Shown: positions 10,006 to 20,779 of the stretch, in pieces
How the letters are laid out: every line of letters begins with the position of its first letter
How positions within the stretch are numbered: the first letter of the stretch is position 1
Assembly (NCBI GenBank): GCA_026075535.2
Contig: AP026539.1
Location: 9,238,001-9,302,000 of the forward strand
Origin: Tricholoma matsutake
Taxonomy: Eukaryota; Basidiomycota; Agaricomycetes; Agaricales; Tricholomataceae
Reading direction: 5' to 3'
Length of the DNA: 64,000 bases
The notes under the pieces: model-generated
Databases searched by the model: none
The model's input: only the letters and a program-made list of their open reading frames with translations
What the model was told of the DNA's origin: nothing
Position numbers and translations under genes: made by a program

Positions 10006-10233
10006 TCCTGTGCATTGTGGCATGTTCATTGTTGGCTAGAGGGGCGGTGGTTGATAACAGCATGGTAGTGGTGGTGAGAGAAAGGAGGGAGGGAGGGAGG
10101 TGGAGGGGGCATTGTCGACAGTGGTGGTGGTGGTTGAATGATGAGCTGGCAACGTTGATGACACAGCTGTATGCTTTGTCATACACAGCCACTTGATGTG
10201 GTGACTTAGATCAACTTATGTTGTATATCAGAA

Positions 10234-10306
10234 TGGCACTATGGTCTAATGGTATATTGCACCTGTTTAATTCAACCCTGAGGTCCTGGGTTCAATCCTC
10301 AAATGT
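10234..10306 (+). other. tRNA-like unit, right end of element C
   Basis: GGTCTAATGGTATATTGC (box A/D arm) and GGTCCTGGGTTCAATCC (box B) about 35 nt apart, followed by a T-rich stretch. It points outward, opposite to the left-end unit. Confidence 0.6.
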
Positions 10307-10763
10307 TTCCTTTTTAATAGTAAGGACTCCTGGTTAAATCCCAGTAGAGTCCCAGGATTCCTGGTGAGTCCTGGTGAGTCCTGATGAGTTCTACAGAGTC
10401 CTGGTTAGTCTTACAGGATTCCTGGTCAGTCCCCCCAGATTCCTGACAGTCCAAGTCCTGGGGAATTCCTGGGATAGTACCAGGAAGAGCCTGATTTACC
10501 AGGAATATACCAGGACTGAACCAGGAATCCCACTGGAGGAAAAACAGCCAGGAATGCAACATTTGATGAACAATGGCTGTGGCAGGGATAACCAGGAATA
10601 CATGGGGCAGTGTAAAGAGCTCCTTTTGGTCATGTGCCAAAAAAGAAAAACAAAGTCGCACCACTTTGCCATATGATTCCCATGACCACAAATCATCAAC
10701 AACACTGCTTCACCCATCTCTGTGCATCACCCACAACATCCACAGTGCCTAGGTCAGAAATCC

Positions 10764-10868
10764 CTGGCCCAAACGACAACCACTGTTGTTTGGGCCCACA
10801 GGTATGTTTTGTATCATTCTATATTTCTTTTTCTCTACCATTACTAACTAATATGATCTTTTTTTTAG
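10764..10868 (+). other. Hairpin plus intron-like block in the element B cassette
   Basis: The stem-loop GGCCCAAACGACA..TGTTGTTTGGGCC at about 10767-10797 is followed by a 67 nt block 10802-10868: GTATGT, perfect TACTAAC branch sequence, T8 tract and TAG. Exon-like sequence with TGAGCCTCTGCTCA (10928-10941) follows. The best-preserved splice signals in the cassette family. Confidence 0.75.
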
Positions 10869-11033
10869 AATCTTACCTTGTATTACCCACCTGCCACCCC
10901 TGTACTCAAGCCCTACACTGCCACTGTGAGCCTCTGCTCACAGGGTGGCAATGGGTTCCATTTCTGGCCAACAACACAACAACAATGATGATGTGGCATC
11001 ACCAATGTGCCACACCATACAGCACAAATGGGG

Positions 11034-11336
11034 GGGGCTATGAACACCAACACAAAGAGGGTGGGCCAATGAATGCCAATGCAAACAGGGGGTGCTGACG
11101 AATGCCAACACAAACAGAGGCAGCCAATGAATGCTAACACGAATTGGGGGGACTACCAATGCGACAGAGGGGGCCGATGAACACCAACATGAATGAGGGG
11201 GGTCTGATGAATGCCAACACAGATGAGGGGGTGCTGATGAATGCCAATGCAAACATGGGGTGCCGATGAATGCCAACACGAATGGGGGGGACTACAGATG
11301 CAAAAGAGGGGGCTGATGAACACCAACAGAAATGTG
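11034..11336. repeat. Minisatellite of about 33-36 bp units, interrupted by copia-1
   Basis: About nine imperfect units of the form GGGGGCTGATGAATGCCAAC plus ACGAAT-like sequence. The array resumes after the copia element (16727-16790), confirming insertion into it. Open frames on the minus strand here are repeat artefacts. Confidence 0.8.
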
Positions 11337-11687
11337 TGTTGAGAATGACACCATGAGCGCATGCAAATGCTGTATTGCCAAATATGGATCTTGGCATGTT
11401 AATTGATGCGTGTCCTATATTTAGCGCATCCCTTTGATGTGCATGTTTGTATCCATGTCACAGATACCTTTATACCATTCTTCTTTATCTAACCTGACTC
11501 GTATATATACAGTAGATGGATACCAGATCACCTCAGTCACTTATACAGAGACTGAGGTGAGTAATGACTTATTATTTAGTAGTGATTGATTACTTACTGC
11601 ACTTATAGTTCACTCTTGTTGTACTAGGTACAGTACTAATACAGTCACTTATACAGAGACTGAGTTCACTCTTGTTGTATTTCTACA
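11337..11687 (+). repeat. copia-1 5' LTR
   Basis: 351 bp, TGTTGAGAATG to TTTCTACA. TATA box GTATATATAC at 11511-11520, with a repeated TCACTTATACAGAGACTGAG motif downstream (about 11537 and 11645). The 3' LTR is 11 bp longer because of a small indel before the final ACA. Confidence 0.93.
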
Positions 11688-11698
11688 GGTTATGGGCC
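11688..11698 (+). other. copia-1 primer binding site (internal initiator-tRNA type)
   Basis: GGTTATGGGCC directly follows the LTR. It complements the anticodon-arm sequence GGCCCATAACC of an initiator tRNA-Met with C33 (or pairs with one G-U if position 33 is U), not a tRNA 3' end. This is half-tRNA priming as known for Drosophila copia. copia-2 has the same site. Confidence 0.65.
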
Positions 11699-11905
11699 AC
11701 TCCCGTTGCATTTAGACAACGGTAGAAAATCTCCTAGCCACTCAGTGTTTACCTACGCCATTTTTGATCGGACCCCTAGATCACTTAGATCTTGGATCAC
11801 AACTTAATGGGATCAGACTACCTGACCTGTCTCCCTCCCCTTTGTCTTCTTTGACATCACCCTACTCAACACTCACCTGCCATTACCACTTCTGCTTTCT
11901 ACACT

Positions 11906-12625
11906 ATGGTTGCTGAAACAAACCCACCTTCTATTTCTCTCATCAAGTTGTCAGTTCAGTACTCAGGGGAGAAGTTGGACAAACTTAAGTCTGATTACAA
12001 AGAATGGTGCAAGGAAATCACAATCGCCCTCTCACTGAATGGACTCTATGAATATGTGACCAGTGATATTACCTCACCTACATCTACAGAAACCCGTGCT
12101 CTTGCAAACTGGGTGGCTAACTTGTGTCTCGTGTATGCCTTTCTTGCTTCCAGTGTTTCCCCATCCGAGCACCCATTCCTTGATATCAAGAAGGGCCCTG
12201 ATGTAAATTGGAAAACTCTCCAAGATCATCATCAGAAGGAAGGCCCAGTCCGCCAGGTCCAATTGCTCCAACAAGCACTTTCCATCCAGTGTTCAAAGGA
12301 TGTGCCACTCCCCAAAACGGTGGAAAGGATTTGCACTCTCATTGAACATGCTTTTGCCATGGGGGACATAAAAGCCGACCTACTCTGTTGTATTGCCCTC
12401 CTTAATTCCCTTAGCAACAACTTCCCACACACACGATCCATTATATCCTGCGACATTGCTGCCTTGACTGCCAGTTCCCCATATGGGTCAAAGGACATCC
12501 GCATGTTCCTGGAGAATGAACAGTCTCTCCTTGAGAGCGACCAGCATCATGATTCTCACTCCACCATTGCACTTACTGCTCGGACCAAACCAAACAAAGT
12601 CCACTTGTGGGAATCCTGTCTGTAA
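11906..12625 (+). pseudogene. copia-1 gag (capsid region)
   Basis: Start MVAETNPPSISLIKLSVQYS, then a Gag-like helical region with KLKSDYKEWCKEITIAL and LNGLYEYV, typical of copia Gag N-termini. The frame runs 239 residues and then shifts near 12590, after which the zinc knuckle is read in another frame. Gag would form the virus-like particle packaging the element RNA. This ATG is the first after the LTR leader, about 220 bp downstream of the PBS. Confidence 0.8.
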
Positions 12626-12850
12626 AAAGACTGGGCATACTACGGAGTACTGCATCAAGCCTGGAGGCAGCATGGCCAGGAAGACCATTGATGAATCCAA
12701 AGCTGCACAGAAGCTGGCACTCGAGAAGAAAGCACCAGGTACTGCTAGTTCCAGGATCCCAATTACAGTAAAGGATGTCAATGGACGTGCCTTCATGGTC
12801 ATGGTCGATTCTGAATCCCCTGTGCCCATTGCCTCCCACCTGGAATTTGC
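12590..12850 (+). pseudogene. copia-1 zinc knuckle region
   Basis: Read one frame off the capsid part: STCGNPVCKKTGHTTEYCIK gives C-x4-C-x4-H-x4-C, a variant of the usual C-x2-C-x4-H-x4-C knuckle, followed by a basic stretch. Another frame change around 12850 leads to protease. The two shifts nearly compensate each other. Confidence 0.75.
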
Positions 12851-12859
12851 TGGCCTTGC

Positions 12860-13246
12860 ATGCGATCCCCTTCCACTGCTTCCATTGAAGAGGTTGAAGA
12901 TGAGGGATGGATTGTTGTTGAGGAGGCATCTACAACTCCTGACTGGAACCAACATACATCCATGCATACTGATGGCGCATTCACTGTCAAACCACTTACT
13001 CAGACCCGTCGATCTCACCTTTTACTGGATGAGCATCCCTTTATTGTTGACTCTGGTGCAACTGTACATATTTCACCTGACAGATCAGATTTCCTTACCC
13101 TTCATCTGACTCAACCATGTACCATTAGAGGGGTGGGAGGTTCCTCAATAGCCGCCATCAGTGTCAGGGATATCAAACTCCAGATAGCCCGAGGCGCATC
13201 AATTCTCTTATGTAACATGCTCTATATCCCAAACCCGACTGTCTGA
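12860..13246 (+). pseudogene. copia-1 protease
   Basis: FIVDSGATVHIS at about residues 60-72 is the aspartic protease active site (DSGA) of copia. RDIKLQIARG and LYIPNPTV fit the flap side. A TGA at 13244-13246 replaces the residue before LISIG and separates it from integrase in the same frame. Confidence 0.82.
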
Positions 13247-13264
13247 CTCATCTCCATAGGAGTA

Positions 13265-14328
13265 TTGGCTGATGACTCGAATTTTGCCACACACTTCAAT
13301 AACACAGAGTGTTGGATTACGGACAAGTCCACTGGTGCGCTGGTTGCACGAGGATCCAGACTCTCCAAGAAACTCTACTCACTCAACCTCCACTCTGCTG
13401 CTGTTGACCATGCCTTTTCCATACACAAATCCCCAAACTTGGAAACATGGCACCGCCGTCTTGGCCATGCCAACTACCAATCCATCTGGGATATGGCCAA
13501 AAAGGGGATGTTCACAGGTGCGCCTCTTGTTTCTTCACCAAAACCACCTAAGTGTGAATCATGTGTGCTTGGAAAACAGATGAAGATGCCTGTCCCAAAA
13601 AGACATGAGGAGGGGCCTGGTCACAAGGTGATGAGGAAGTTGCAGAAAGTATGGGTTGATTTGTCAGGACCACATGCAGTGAAGTCTCATACCAGGAATT
13701 CATATGTAATGGATATAGTTGATGACTACACCTCCTTCCCTTGGTCAATACCCCTTCACAACAAATATGATTCTTTTCCCAAACTTAAAGCCTGGGAACT
13801 CACCCAAGAAACTGAAATGGGTCTTAAAGTTGAAATCTACATCACCGATAATGGGGAGCTTAAGTCGCATGAAATGGAGGCCTGGTTGAAGACTCAGGGA
13901 ATGAAACAACAATTGACTGCTCCCCATACCTCTGCACACATTGGGCACGTCGAACATATGCACAGGACACTCATGGCTAAGGCCATACAATGCGGATTTA
14001 CTCTGGATTACCAACATATTTATGGGACGAATTCTATTTAACAGCCTCCCATTTACACGCAAAAACTACTACTCACTCCCTCAAAGGAACCACACCTTGG
14101 GAACTATGGTACGAAAGAAAGCCTGACTATTCTTACCTGAAAGAAATTGGTTGCCGAGCCTTTGTCCTTATCGCCAGGAAGGACAACCCTAAAATCTTCA
14201 AATGCTCTATTGAATGCATATTGGTAGGGTATGATTCAAAATCAAAATCGTATCAATGCTATGACCATGTGACACAAAAAATCCACAGAAGGCTCTACAT
14301 CAAACTTCAGCCCCCTATCCCTGGATAA
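13265..14328 (+). pseudogene. copia-1 integrase
   Basis: Zinc-binding N-terminus (WHRRLGHANYQSIW and CESCVLGKQMKMP), then the catalytic core with VDLSGPH, DDYTSF, ITDNGELKS and a Glu-containing HVEHMHRTLM helix. The D, D, E set is recognisable, though the usual NGxxE reads IGHVE. The frame shifts near 13985, after which the C-terminal part continues to 14328 (TPWELWYERKPDYSYLKEIG, ILVGYDSKSKSYQCYD). 14329-14697 is a poorly conserved hinge. Confidence 0.88.
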
Positions 14329-14697
14329 TGAGGACAATGAAGACCCAGTTGTCGATTGTGACTCTCCAGACAGGGGCCTCACGATACAGATGTACAACAA
14401 GTCCAATCACTTACACCCCTCCCACGTCGCTCTTCACGCACACCCATTCCCACTGAGAAAAATCCCAGTGGTGGTCCAACTATTACCAGAACTGCTGCTG
14501 CTGTCAAAACATCTCAGGAAAGTGCCACACAAGTTAAGCAAGCATGATGAGAACAACAAGCAGCAACATTGGCTGCCAGGACCAATCACCCACCAGATTC
14601 CATGATTGATCATGATCGTGATGTCATTGAGGAACTCTGACAATCACTCAATAACCTTGATCTCAGAGATCAAGCACATCAATTCCAGGCCCTGATC

Positions 14698-15753
14698 TTG
14701 GAGATGGGGGATTTTGATCCAGAATCACTTCAATTTGAAGATGATCCTCGAACATGGGAGGAGGCTAAGAACTCAGTTGATGCAGATCAATGGACAGAGG
14801 GATACATAGATGAGCTTCAATCCTTGAAGGATATGGGTGTTTACAAACTGATTCCCCATGGTGACATTCCCCAAGGAAAGCAGATCCATAAAGGGAAACC
14901 GGTTTTCCATATTAAGTGTGATGAGACTGGGAAGGCTGTCAGGTGGAAGGTCCGTCTGGTTTTCAAGGGTTTTGAACAAATCTATGGCAAAGACTATACT
15001 AAGACTACCTCACCGACTGCGCACATGGAATTGTGGAGGATACTCCTTCATTTAGCAGTGTCCCTTGGTTGGGATGCACAACAGATAGATGTCAAAACAG
15101 CATTCCTCTATGGGTTACTGCTGGACGACAAAGTGCAATACATGGAACAACCTGCTGGATTTCAGGAACCTGGTAAAGAGGACTGGGTTTGGCAACTACA
15201 ACACAGTTTGTATGGCATGAAACAAAGTGGATGGATATGGAATCAAACCCTCAACACCCAAATGATTGATTGGGGGTTCACTTGCTTATCTTGTGAGTCC
15301 TGCATGTACTACTGCAAGTCAGACTCCAGGACTATTATTGCAGCCATCCACATTGATGACTATCTGTCCATTGCAGACTCCACAAGTGAAAATGAACGCT
15401 TCAAGGATCAGATGAGGAAGGTATGGACAATTTCTGAGTTGGGCACGGCACATTTTATCGTCGGGATTGCTGTCACCTGGGACAGAGCTAACAGAACTGT
15501 CATGCTATCACAGACAGTGCTGATTGATAAAATTGTCAAACAGTTTGGTCAAAAAGATGCCCATCCAGTATCTGCGCCTTTAGAGCCTGGTACCAAATTA
15601 TGCCATGCAGATCGACAATCTATGTGTCCAGAGGACCTGGCTCAACTCAACAAGCTCCCCTACCAGTCACTCGTGGGTTGTCTACTCTATTTAGCCATCA
15701 GTATGTGCCCCCAATATTTCTTATGCCATCTAGCAACTCTCGCAATACCTTGA
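14698..15753 (+). pseudogene. copia-1 reverse transcriptase
   Basis: 351-residue frame with copia RT landmarks: ARG-region equivalent VRWKVRLVFKGFEQIYGKDY, DVKTAFLYG (first catalytic Asp), LYGMKQSGWIW and IHIDDYLSIA. The last corresponds to the YVDD box; the Asp pair is kept but the preceding residues are unusual. The frame ends near 15735 by a shift before RNase H. Internal ATG; the polyprotein would not start here. Confidence 0.9.
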
Positions 15754-15793
15754 TTGTTTTTCCTTTGTACATTGGCAGGCAGCCACTAGGCTA

Positions 15794-16350
15794 GTGCATT
15801 ACATCAAAGGTACCAGGGACCTTCGACTTCATCTTGGTGGTGATCAACCCATATCCCTCCATGCATTTAGTGATTCTGATTGGGCTAACTGCCTCGATAC
15901 ATGTTGCAGTATAGGTGGATATATATGCTCCCTTGGTTCAGGTGCCATCTCCTGGATGGTGCGTAAACAAAAGGTCATTGCAACTTCATCCTATGAAGCT
16001 GAGTATGTTGCTGCATTTGAGACAGCCAAGGAATGTATCTGGTTGCGAACATTACTTCATTCCATTAATCATCAGCAATCTCCCCCAACAATAATCTACT
16101 GTGATAACTCTGCTACCAAGACCTTATCTGAAGACCCTCTCCTTCATTCCCACATTAAGCATGTTGACATCAAATACCATTTCCTTTGCAAGCATGTCCA
16201 ATCAAATGAATTACAACTTACCTACATCAACACCCACAAGAATGTCATGGACATGTTCACAAAGGCGCTAGATGTCAAACAATTCACTTACCTATGTGGC
16301 TTCCTTGGCCTCTGCCAACTCAATTCCATGCAAGGAGGAGTATTCATGGT
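15794..16350 (+). pseudogene. copia-1 RNase H
   Basis: MHYIKGTRDLRLHLGG leads into RNase H with FSDSDWANCLDT, ATSSYEAEYVAA, WLRTLL, IIYCDNSA and HVDIKYHFL, i.e. the D-E-D set and the terminal His region. The frame runs on into the 3' LTR. Confidence 0.9.
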
Positions 16351-16359
16351 GAGGAGGAG
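16349..16359 (+). other. copia-1 polypurine tract
   Basis: GGTGAGGAGGAG immediately before the TGTTGAG start of the 3' LTR. Confidence 0.75.
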
Positions 16360-16721
16360 TGTTGAGAATGACACTGTGAGCGCATGTGAATGCTGTATTG
16401 CCAAATATGGATCTTGGCATGTTAATTGATGCATGTCCTATATTTAGCACATCCCTTTGATGCACATGTTTGTATCCATGTCATGGATACCTTTATACCA
16501 TTCTTCTTTATCTAACCTGACTCATATATATACAGTAGATGGATACCAGATCACCTCAGTCACTTACACAGAGACTGAGGTGTGTAATGACTTATTATTT
16601 AGTAGTGATCGATTACTTACTGTACTTATAGTTCACTCTTGTTGTACTAGGTACAGTACTAATACAGTTACTTATACAGAGACTGAGTTCACTCTTGTTG
16701 TACTAGGATTGATTTCCTACA
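16360..16721 (+). repeat. copia-1 3' LTR
   Basis: 362 bp, TGTTGAGAATG to TTTCCTACA. Against the 5' LTR, eight difference sites are CpG-derived (four of them CA in one copy and TG in the other); only about four substitutions are not. Confidence 0.93.
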
Positions 16722-16889
16722 ATGTGGGGGGTTGACAAACACCAAGGGGCCTACGAATGACAACATGAACCATGAGGGGCTTCAGACAACATTACACCCC
16801 ACTCTTGCTACAAACACGAGATGGTAGGGTGGTTTTTTTCTTCATATTTTTTCTTTTTTTCTTTTTTCCATCCTCTTAGCAACACCCCC

Positions 16890-16925
16890 ACCACTGTGAG
16901 CATCTGCTCGCAGGGTGTAATATAA
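16890..16925 (+). repeat. Cassette hairpin near the right end of element B
   Basis: GTGAGCATCTGCTCGCAGGGTG, same family as the hairpins in C, D, E, H and I. It marks the right part of the cassette that copia-1 split. Confidence 0.6.
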
Positions 16926-17114
16926 TTAGTTTTAGTTAATATAAAGTAAATTCTAATTAGGCAAAGATTGCTGGTAAAACCGGTGGTAACCGGTCTTTTG
17001 AGGGCAACCAGTCCTGTTACTTTAGGCATCAGTTTGGACAGGTTGCAGTCCCAGTTGCCCCTCTTGGGGGTCAAAAAACTGGACCAAACCAGACCTTCAA
17101 ACACTAGGAAAAAC

Positions 17115-18775
17115 CTACATGGTAAATTTAACCAAATGAATCTCATTTATGCCTCAAATAGCATAAATTAATGGATGAACCAGATGAACAGAAATATCCA
17201 TAAATGAATGAGCACTGCCTGACCCAATGGTTCATTTTGTATTATTCCACTAAATTAAGCACAATTTTTGTCAATGACAGTAGGTTTCAACTACATATTC
17301 ACATTATTTCCATTGTAGTCAATCATGATTAGGAAGTTGGAAAGTGTATATTGCAAGGTACATGATGACATCAGATGAAACACAAAGAACTATGTAATCT
17401 GCCAACATGCATCCTTGCCCCTGCCCCGATAGCAGAAAGATCAACACAAGCCACAACTTCAAACACCATATAGCATGAATGTGACCTGCAGAAGATGATG
17501 GTTAGATCTCGGACAAGAGTTGTAATTAAACACACTAACCAGCATCCTTGTCTACACCTGCAATCCCAGGAACCAGCGATTGAGATCAATCCAACACTTT
17601 GTTGACCACTTCACCAAACTCAAACCTTGAAGGAAATATATCAGCTTATTTAAGAACAAGCCAGAGTCACTTACTGACCTGGACTTGACCCTAGATCAGC
17701 CAGATGACAGCACCCAGTGTTAATGGTAGTGGTAGACAAGCTATAATCTCCACAAAATCAGAAACTGGGATGTGAATCCATGAAAAGGCTCACAGTAGTT
17801 CATACCTCTTCAAAAATCACCAAATGGTTTCATTGGAGGACATGGGATGTGGACTTGCAGCATGTCTGACCCTCATCTCTTTTTGCACAACACTGGACAG
17901 TAGTGATCATGGACATAGTTACTTCATAAGACAACCTGCAAAAGCAAACCTTTCAGCATCCTTGTTTCTAAATAATGAGAGCACAACTCAACTTGGGGGG
18001 GAGCAGCCAAACTCCTTCAGTTGCCACATCAGCAATGAACATTGACCAGTAAGCACAACAGACATACCAGTACAGCAGCCCACTTGGCGAGGTCATAGCG
18101 CAGACAAGCCAAGGAGGGTGGGGCATCCATAGCAGAGGAATGAAAAGAAGTCAAGCAAGAGAATTGAGGGTGATGGTGGGCAAAGTCAAGGAAGAAGCAG
18201 AGTGCAAAAGAGTCTTAAGATATCAACAATGTCACATGACTTGGTCATAAGTAATTCTTTGAAGTCCACCTCAATAGTCAAGACCCTCAACCAGTGGTCC
18301 ATGCTTCTTTCACAATGTTCAAAAACCTGCGCCCAAGTTATCTAAACCACTGAGATCCAATTTGCATGATGATCCTGGGTATGGTTTGTTTATTCACAAT
18401 ATTCACCTCAAATGACCGAAAAACACAAATCAAACACAAAACATTTTTGAACAAATAACAAGGATGTTGCAAGTAAACCAATTATGACCAAAATACAGCG
18501 GTTTCATACATCATTCATGTTTTTTTGTACCATTTGGTTCATTGATGCAGATTTTGCCATGTAGGGTTTTCCTGATGTATACTAGTAGACTGCCACTTCA
18601 GCCTCAGAACCAAACAAACCAAACAATGGACACCTCTTTGTCACTCCAAGTCTACTCCTGCTTCCTCTCTGTCACCCACCAGCTGGCCCATTCATTTCAT
18701 CTTCTGGTTAATAATTTATTTTGGGAAGACTTGGTGCCTTTCTGTAAGAGACTCAGTCTCTACTAGTCTATACCC
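17115..18775. other. No gene recognised
   Basis: Interior of the older element bounded by the inverted satellites. Only short ORFs without domains; there are two similar stretches containing AGCATCCTTG (about 17409, 17541). The left counterpart is 8131-8265. Confidence 0.45.
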
Positions 18776-19205
18776 AATATATCCTTGTTGGGGGTTTACA
18801 AGAGGGTATCATATCTTAGTGAGTTCTTTGTTGTTTTTTATGATCTTGTACTCTACCCAGACTTATTCTAATCATGTTTCAAGGATTCAATGAGATGACA
18901 GCAGCATGTTGTCTCATTCTTTTGCAATCTCAATATCTTTGTTGGGGAGGAGGTTGATAAGGAGTATTATATTATGGTGAGATCTTTGTCATTTTTGATT
19001 ATCTTATACTGTATCCTGACCTATTCTAATCCTTTTTCAAGGATCTGATGAGATGACAGCAATGCATTGTCTTGTTCTTTTGTGATCTCAACATCTTTGT
19101 TGGGGAAAAGGTTGACAAGTGGCACAATATCTCAGTGTGTTCTTCTATTTTTCATGATCTTCCACACTAATCTGACCCATTTTAGTGCTATTTCAATGTT
19201 TCAGG
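18776..19205 (-). repeat. Satellite-like array, three units (right, inverted)
   Basis: Reverse-complement copies of the 7500-8130 unit, anchored near 18822, 18986 and 19138 (TCTTTGTCATTTTTGATTAT). Diverged, no coding content. Confidence 0.8.
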
Positions 19206-19225
19206 AGGGGGTTGGATGGAACTGA

Positions 19226-19417
19226 TTGGTAGATTTTCCCTTTGATTCTGTGTCAGTGATGTTTGGCCTTCCTGATCTCCCACCTGAGTTATCAGACAAT
19301 GATGATGATGATGACCTTGAGTTTGGCTCAGTTCCTTTCACTCAAATGGAATTGGATGATGATGGATCATTGCTGGAGATGTCAGGAATAAAAGTGCCTA
19401 TCCAAAGAATGTACTAG
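19226..19417 (+). CDS. Short acidic ORF, unknown
   Basis: 63 codons; contains PDLPPELSDNDDDDD, reminiscent of the acidic segment of the minus-strand pseudogene at 4600-4700 but in no alignable way. Could be a gene scrap cut off by element D, which begins 118 bp downstream. No function can be proposed. Confidence 0.2.
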   Translation: MVDFPFDSVSVMFGLPDLPPELSDNDDDDDLEFGSVPFTQMELDDDGSLLEMSGIKVPIQRMY

Positions 19418-19823
19418 TCATCATTCACAGCAATGGTGTTCACCATCTTCCAGTCCAGTGGTGCAGGTGCCCTGGATGCATACCAGATGATATACAGGCT
19501 CTTGATCTCCAGTTCTTCCCTGCCTCCCAGAATGTTGCACTCCCCCACCTATTCCACTTGGACTTCAACTGGACTCCAAGGTTTCTGACTAACCTACTAG
19601 GACAGTCCAATAGTCCAACCATAGTCTGATTGGACTACAAGGAAAGTCCTAGGAGTCCAATCAGACTGTTATCAGACTATTATCAGACTGTCACTCCAAG
19701 ACAATATCTTGACATGGGAAATTTCAGACAGTATTCCTTGTCCTGACATAGTCCAAGTACAGTCTGAGTACCGAGTACATAGTTAAATTGGTGAAATGTT
19801 TGACCAAGTGCCCACAAAATGTA

Positions 19824-19905
19824 AAGAAAGGGATTTGAACCCACAGCCTCTTGGCTCTAACACATAACAACAGACCATTATACTGCTCTGCCATATGAGC
19901 AGTGG
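19824..19905 (-). other. tRNA-like unit, left end of element D
   Basis: Minus strand: ATGGCAGAGCAGTATAATGG (box A/D-arm-like) and GTGGGTTCAAATCCC (box B, perfect GGTTCAAATCC core), then TTTTGTGGGCAC as in element C. Points outward. Confidence 0.6.
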
Positions 19906-20118
19906 TATTTTACATTGTTAATGTTATTTATTACCTATTTAGTAATTACATGTAATGAAAAAAAAATACTCCCATCATCGCTCAGATGGGTGTACTAAGC
20001 TAAAAAAAGCCCCCCCTATTGTAGAGGGGGGCAGCTACTAAATAAGAAAATGCTGCCTCACTGGAGAGCAAGGTGGTGGGAGCTGGTTGCTGGGCTGTTG
20101 TCCTCTCCCCATTTTGGC

Positions 20119-20735
20119 TAGTGCTTTAAGGTCCAGTTTGGTTTGGTTTTGAGCCCAAAATCTGAAGAACCAAAACTGCAACCGGTCCATAGTTTCTCCA
20201 AATCTTGCCAAAACCAAACCAAACTGCATATAACCAGTTCATGTAGCCAGTGGGGCATGAACCAGACTGGTCAATAACCGGACTATAGAGTAATTAGTAC
20301 ACAAGGTGTGAATTTCTCATTTCTGTAATAATTCATTGAAAACTGACTACCTGATTGTGGGAAAAACCCACAAGTCAAGTCACCATGAGGCATGGGATAT
20401 ATCATTGTGGGAAAGGAACCTGTGCTTCATGGTGACCTGACTCATGGGTTTTGTTCCCATGATCAGGTAGCCTGGATGTGTACATTATTACATAGTTATA
20501 CTGTTGTATATAGTTATATATTTGTTACATTCTAGCTTAGGGACTGTAAGTCTAGTTGAGAACTGGTCTAAACCAGTCCTTGACAGTCCTAGTAAGTGTT
20601 GACAAGAATGAAAACTGAGGACTGGACTGCTTCAAGAAGTAGCCAAACTGGGACCAAAAGTCCAGTTACATTGGTTAGGGTCCAGTTCAGTTCCTGGTCT
20701 TTTTTCGGTCCATTGGACCAGACTTTTAAGCACTA
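20119..20735. mobile_element. hAT-like MITE inside element D, TSD ATTTTGGC
   Basis: 617 bp from TAGTGCTTTAAGGTCCAGT to CCAGACTTTTAAGCACTA, with perfect 8 bp TSDs at 20111-20118 and 20736-20743. Arms are rich in CCAGTT, ACCGGT and GGTCC motifs as in the copies at 8274 and 38687. No transposase. Confidence 0.93.
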
Positions 20736-20779
20736 ATTTTGGCCCCATCTCCCCTCATTCCCTCTGCACCTGTGGACCA

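Larger units (their letters stand above)
8650..10616. mobile_element. Element C: TIR element with outward tRNA-like units
   Basis: Inverted ends TTTACACTGCCCCA start at 8650 and finish at 10616. Each end has 150-300 bp of CCAGGA/TCCTGG-rich inverted sequence, then a tRNA-like box A/box B unit (8892-8981 minus, 10234-10306 plus), both facing outward. The middle carries GC-rich hairpins and two copies of an intron-like block. Related ends occur in D and E. The TSD is unclear: TA flanks CACTGCCCC on both sides, but two bases are weak evidence. No transposase is present. Confidence 0.7.
11337..16721 (+). mobile_element. Full-length Ty1/copia retrotransposon (copia-1), TSD ATGTG
   Basis: 5385 bp, bounded by LTRs 11337-11687 and 16360-16721 and flanked by perfect 5 bp TSDs ATGTG (11332-11336, 16722-16726). 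Order gag, protease, integrase, RT, RNase H defines copia (integrase before RT). Several frameshifts and one CGA-to-TGA type stop make it defective. LTR differences are mostly at CpG sites, so divergence overstates age if sites were methylated. Confidence 0.95.
8274..17106. mobile_element. hAT-like MITE (element B) split by later insertions, TSD GGAAAAAC
   Basis: The left end starts TAGTGTTTGAAGGTCCAGT at 8274 and the right end finishes with CAGACCTTCAAACACTA at 17106, inverted relative to each other. Perfect 8 bp TSDs GGAAAAAC lie at 8266-8273 and 17107-17114, as in the hAT superfamily. The left arm (to about 8465) and right arm (from about 16940) are rich in CCAGTTGC and CCGGT motifs and match the complete copies at 38687-39502 and 20119-20735. 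The interior holds element C, a hairpin cassette, a minisatellite and a copia element. Confidence 0.9.

Noticed and set aside
10913..11397. Several overlapping minus-strand frames full of Cys, His and Pro
   Set aside because: They are all frames of one minisatellite; any unit length near a multiple of three without stops gives such frames.
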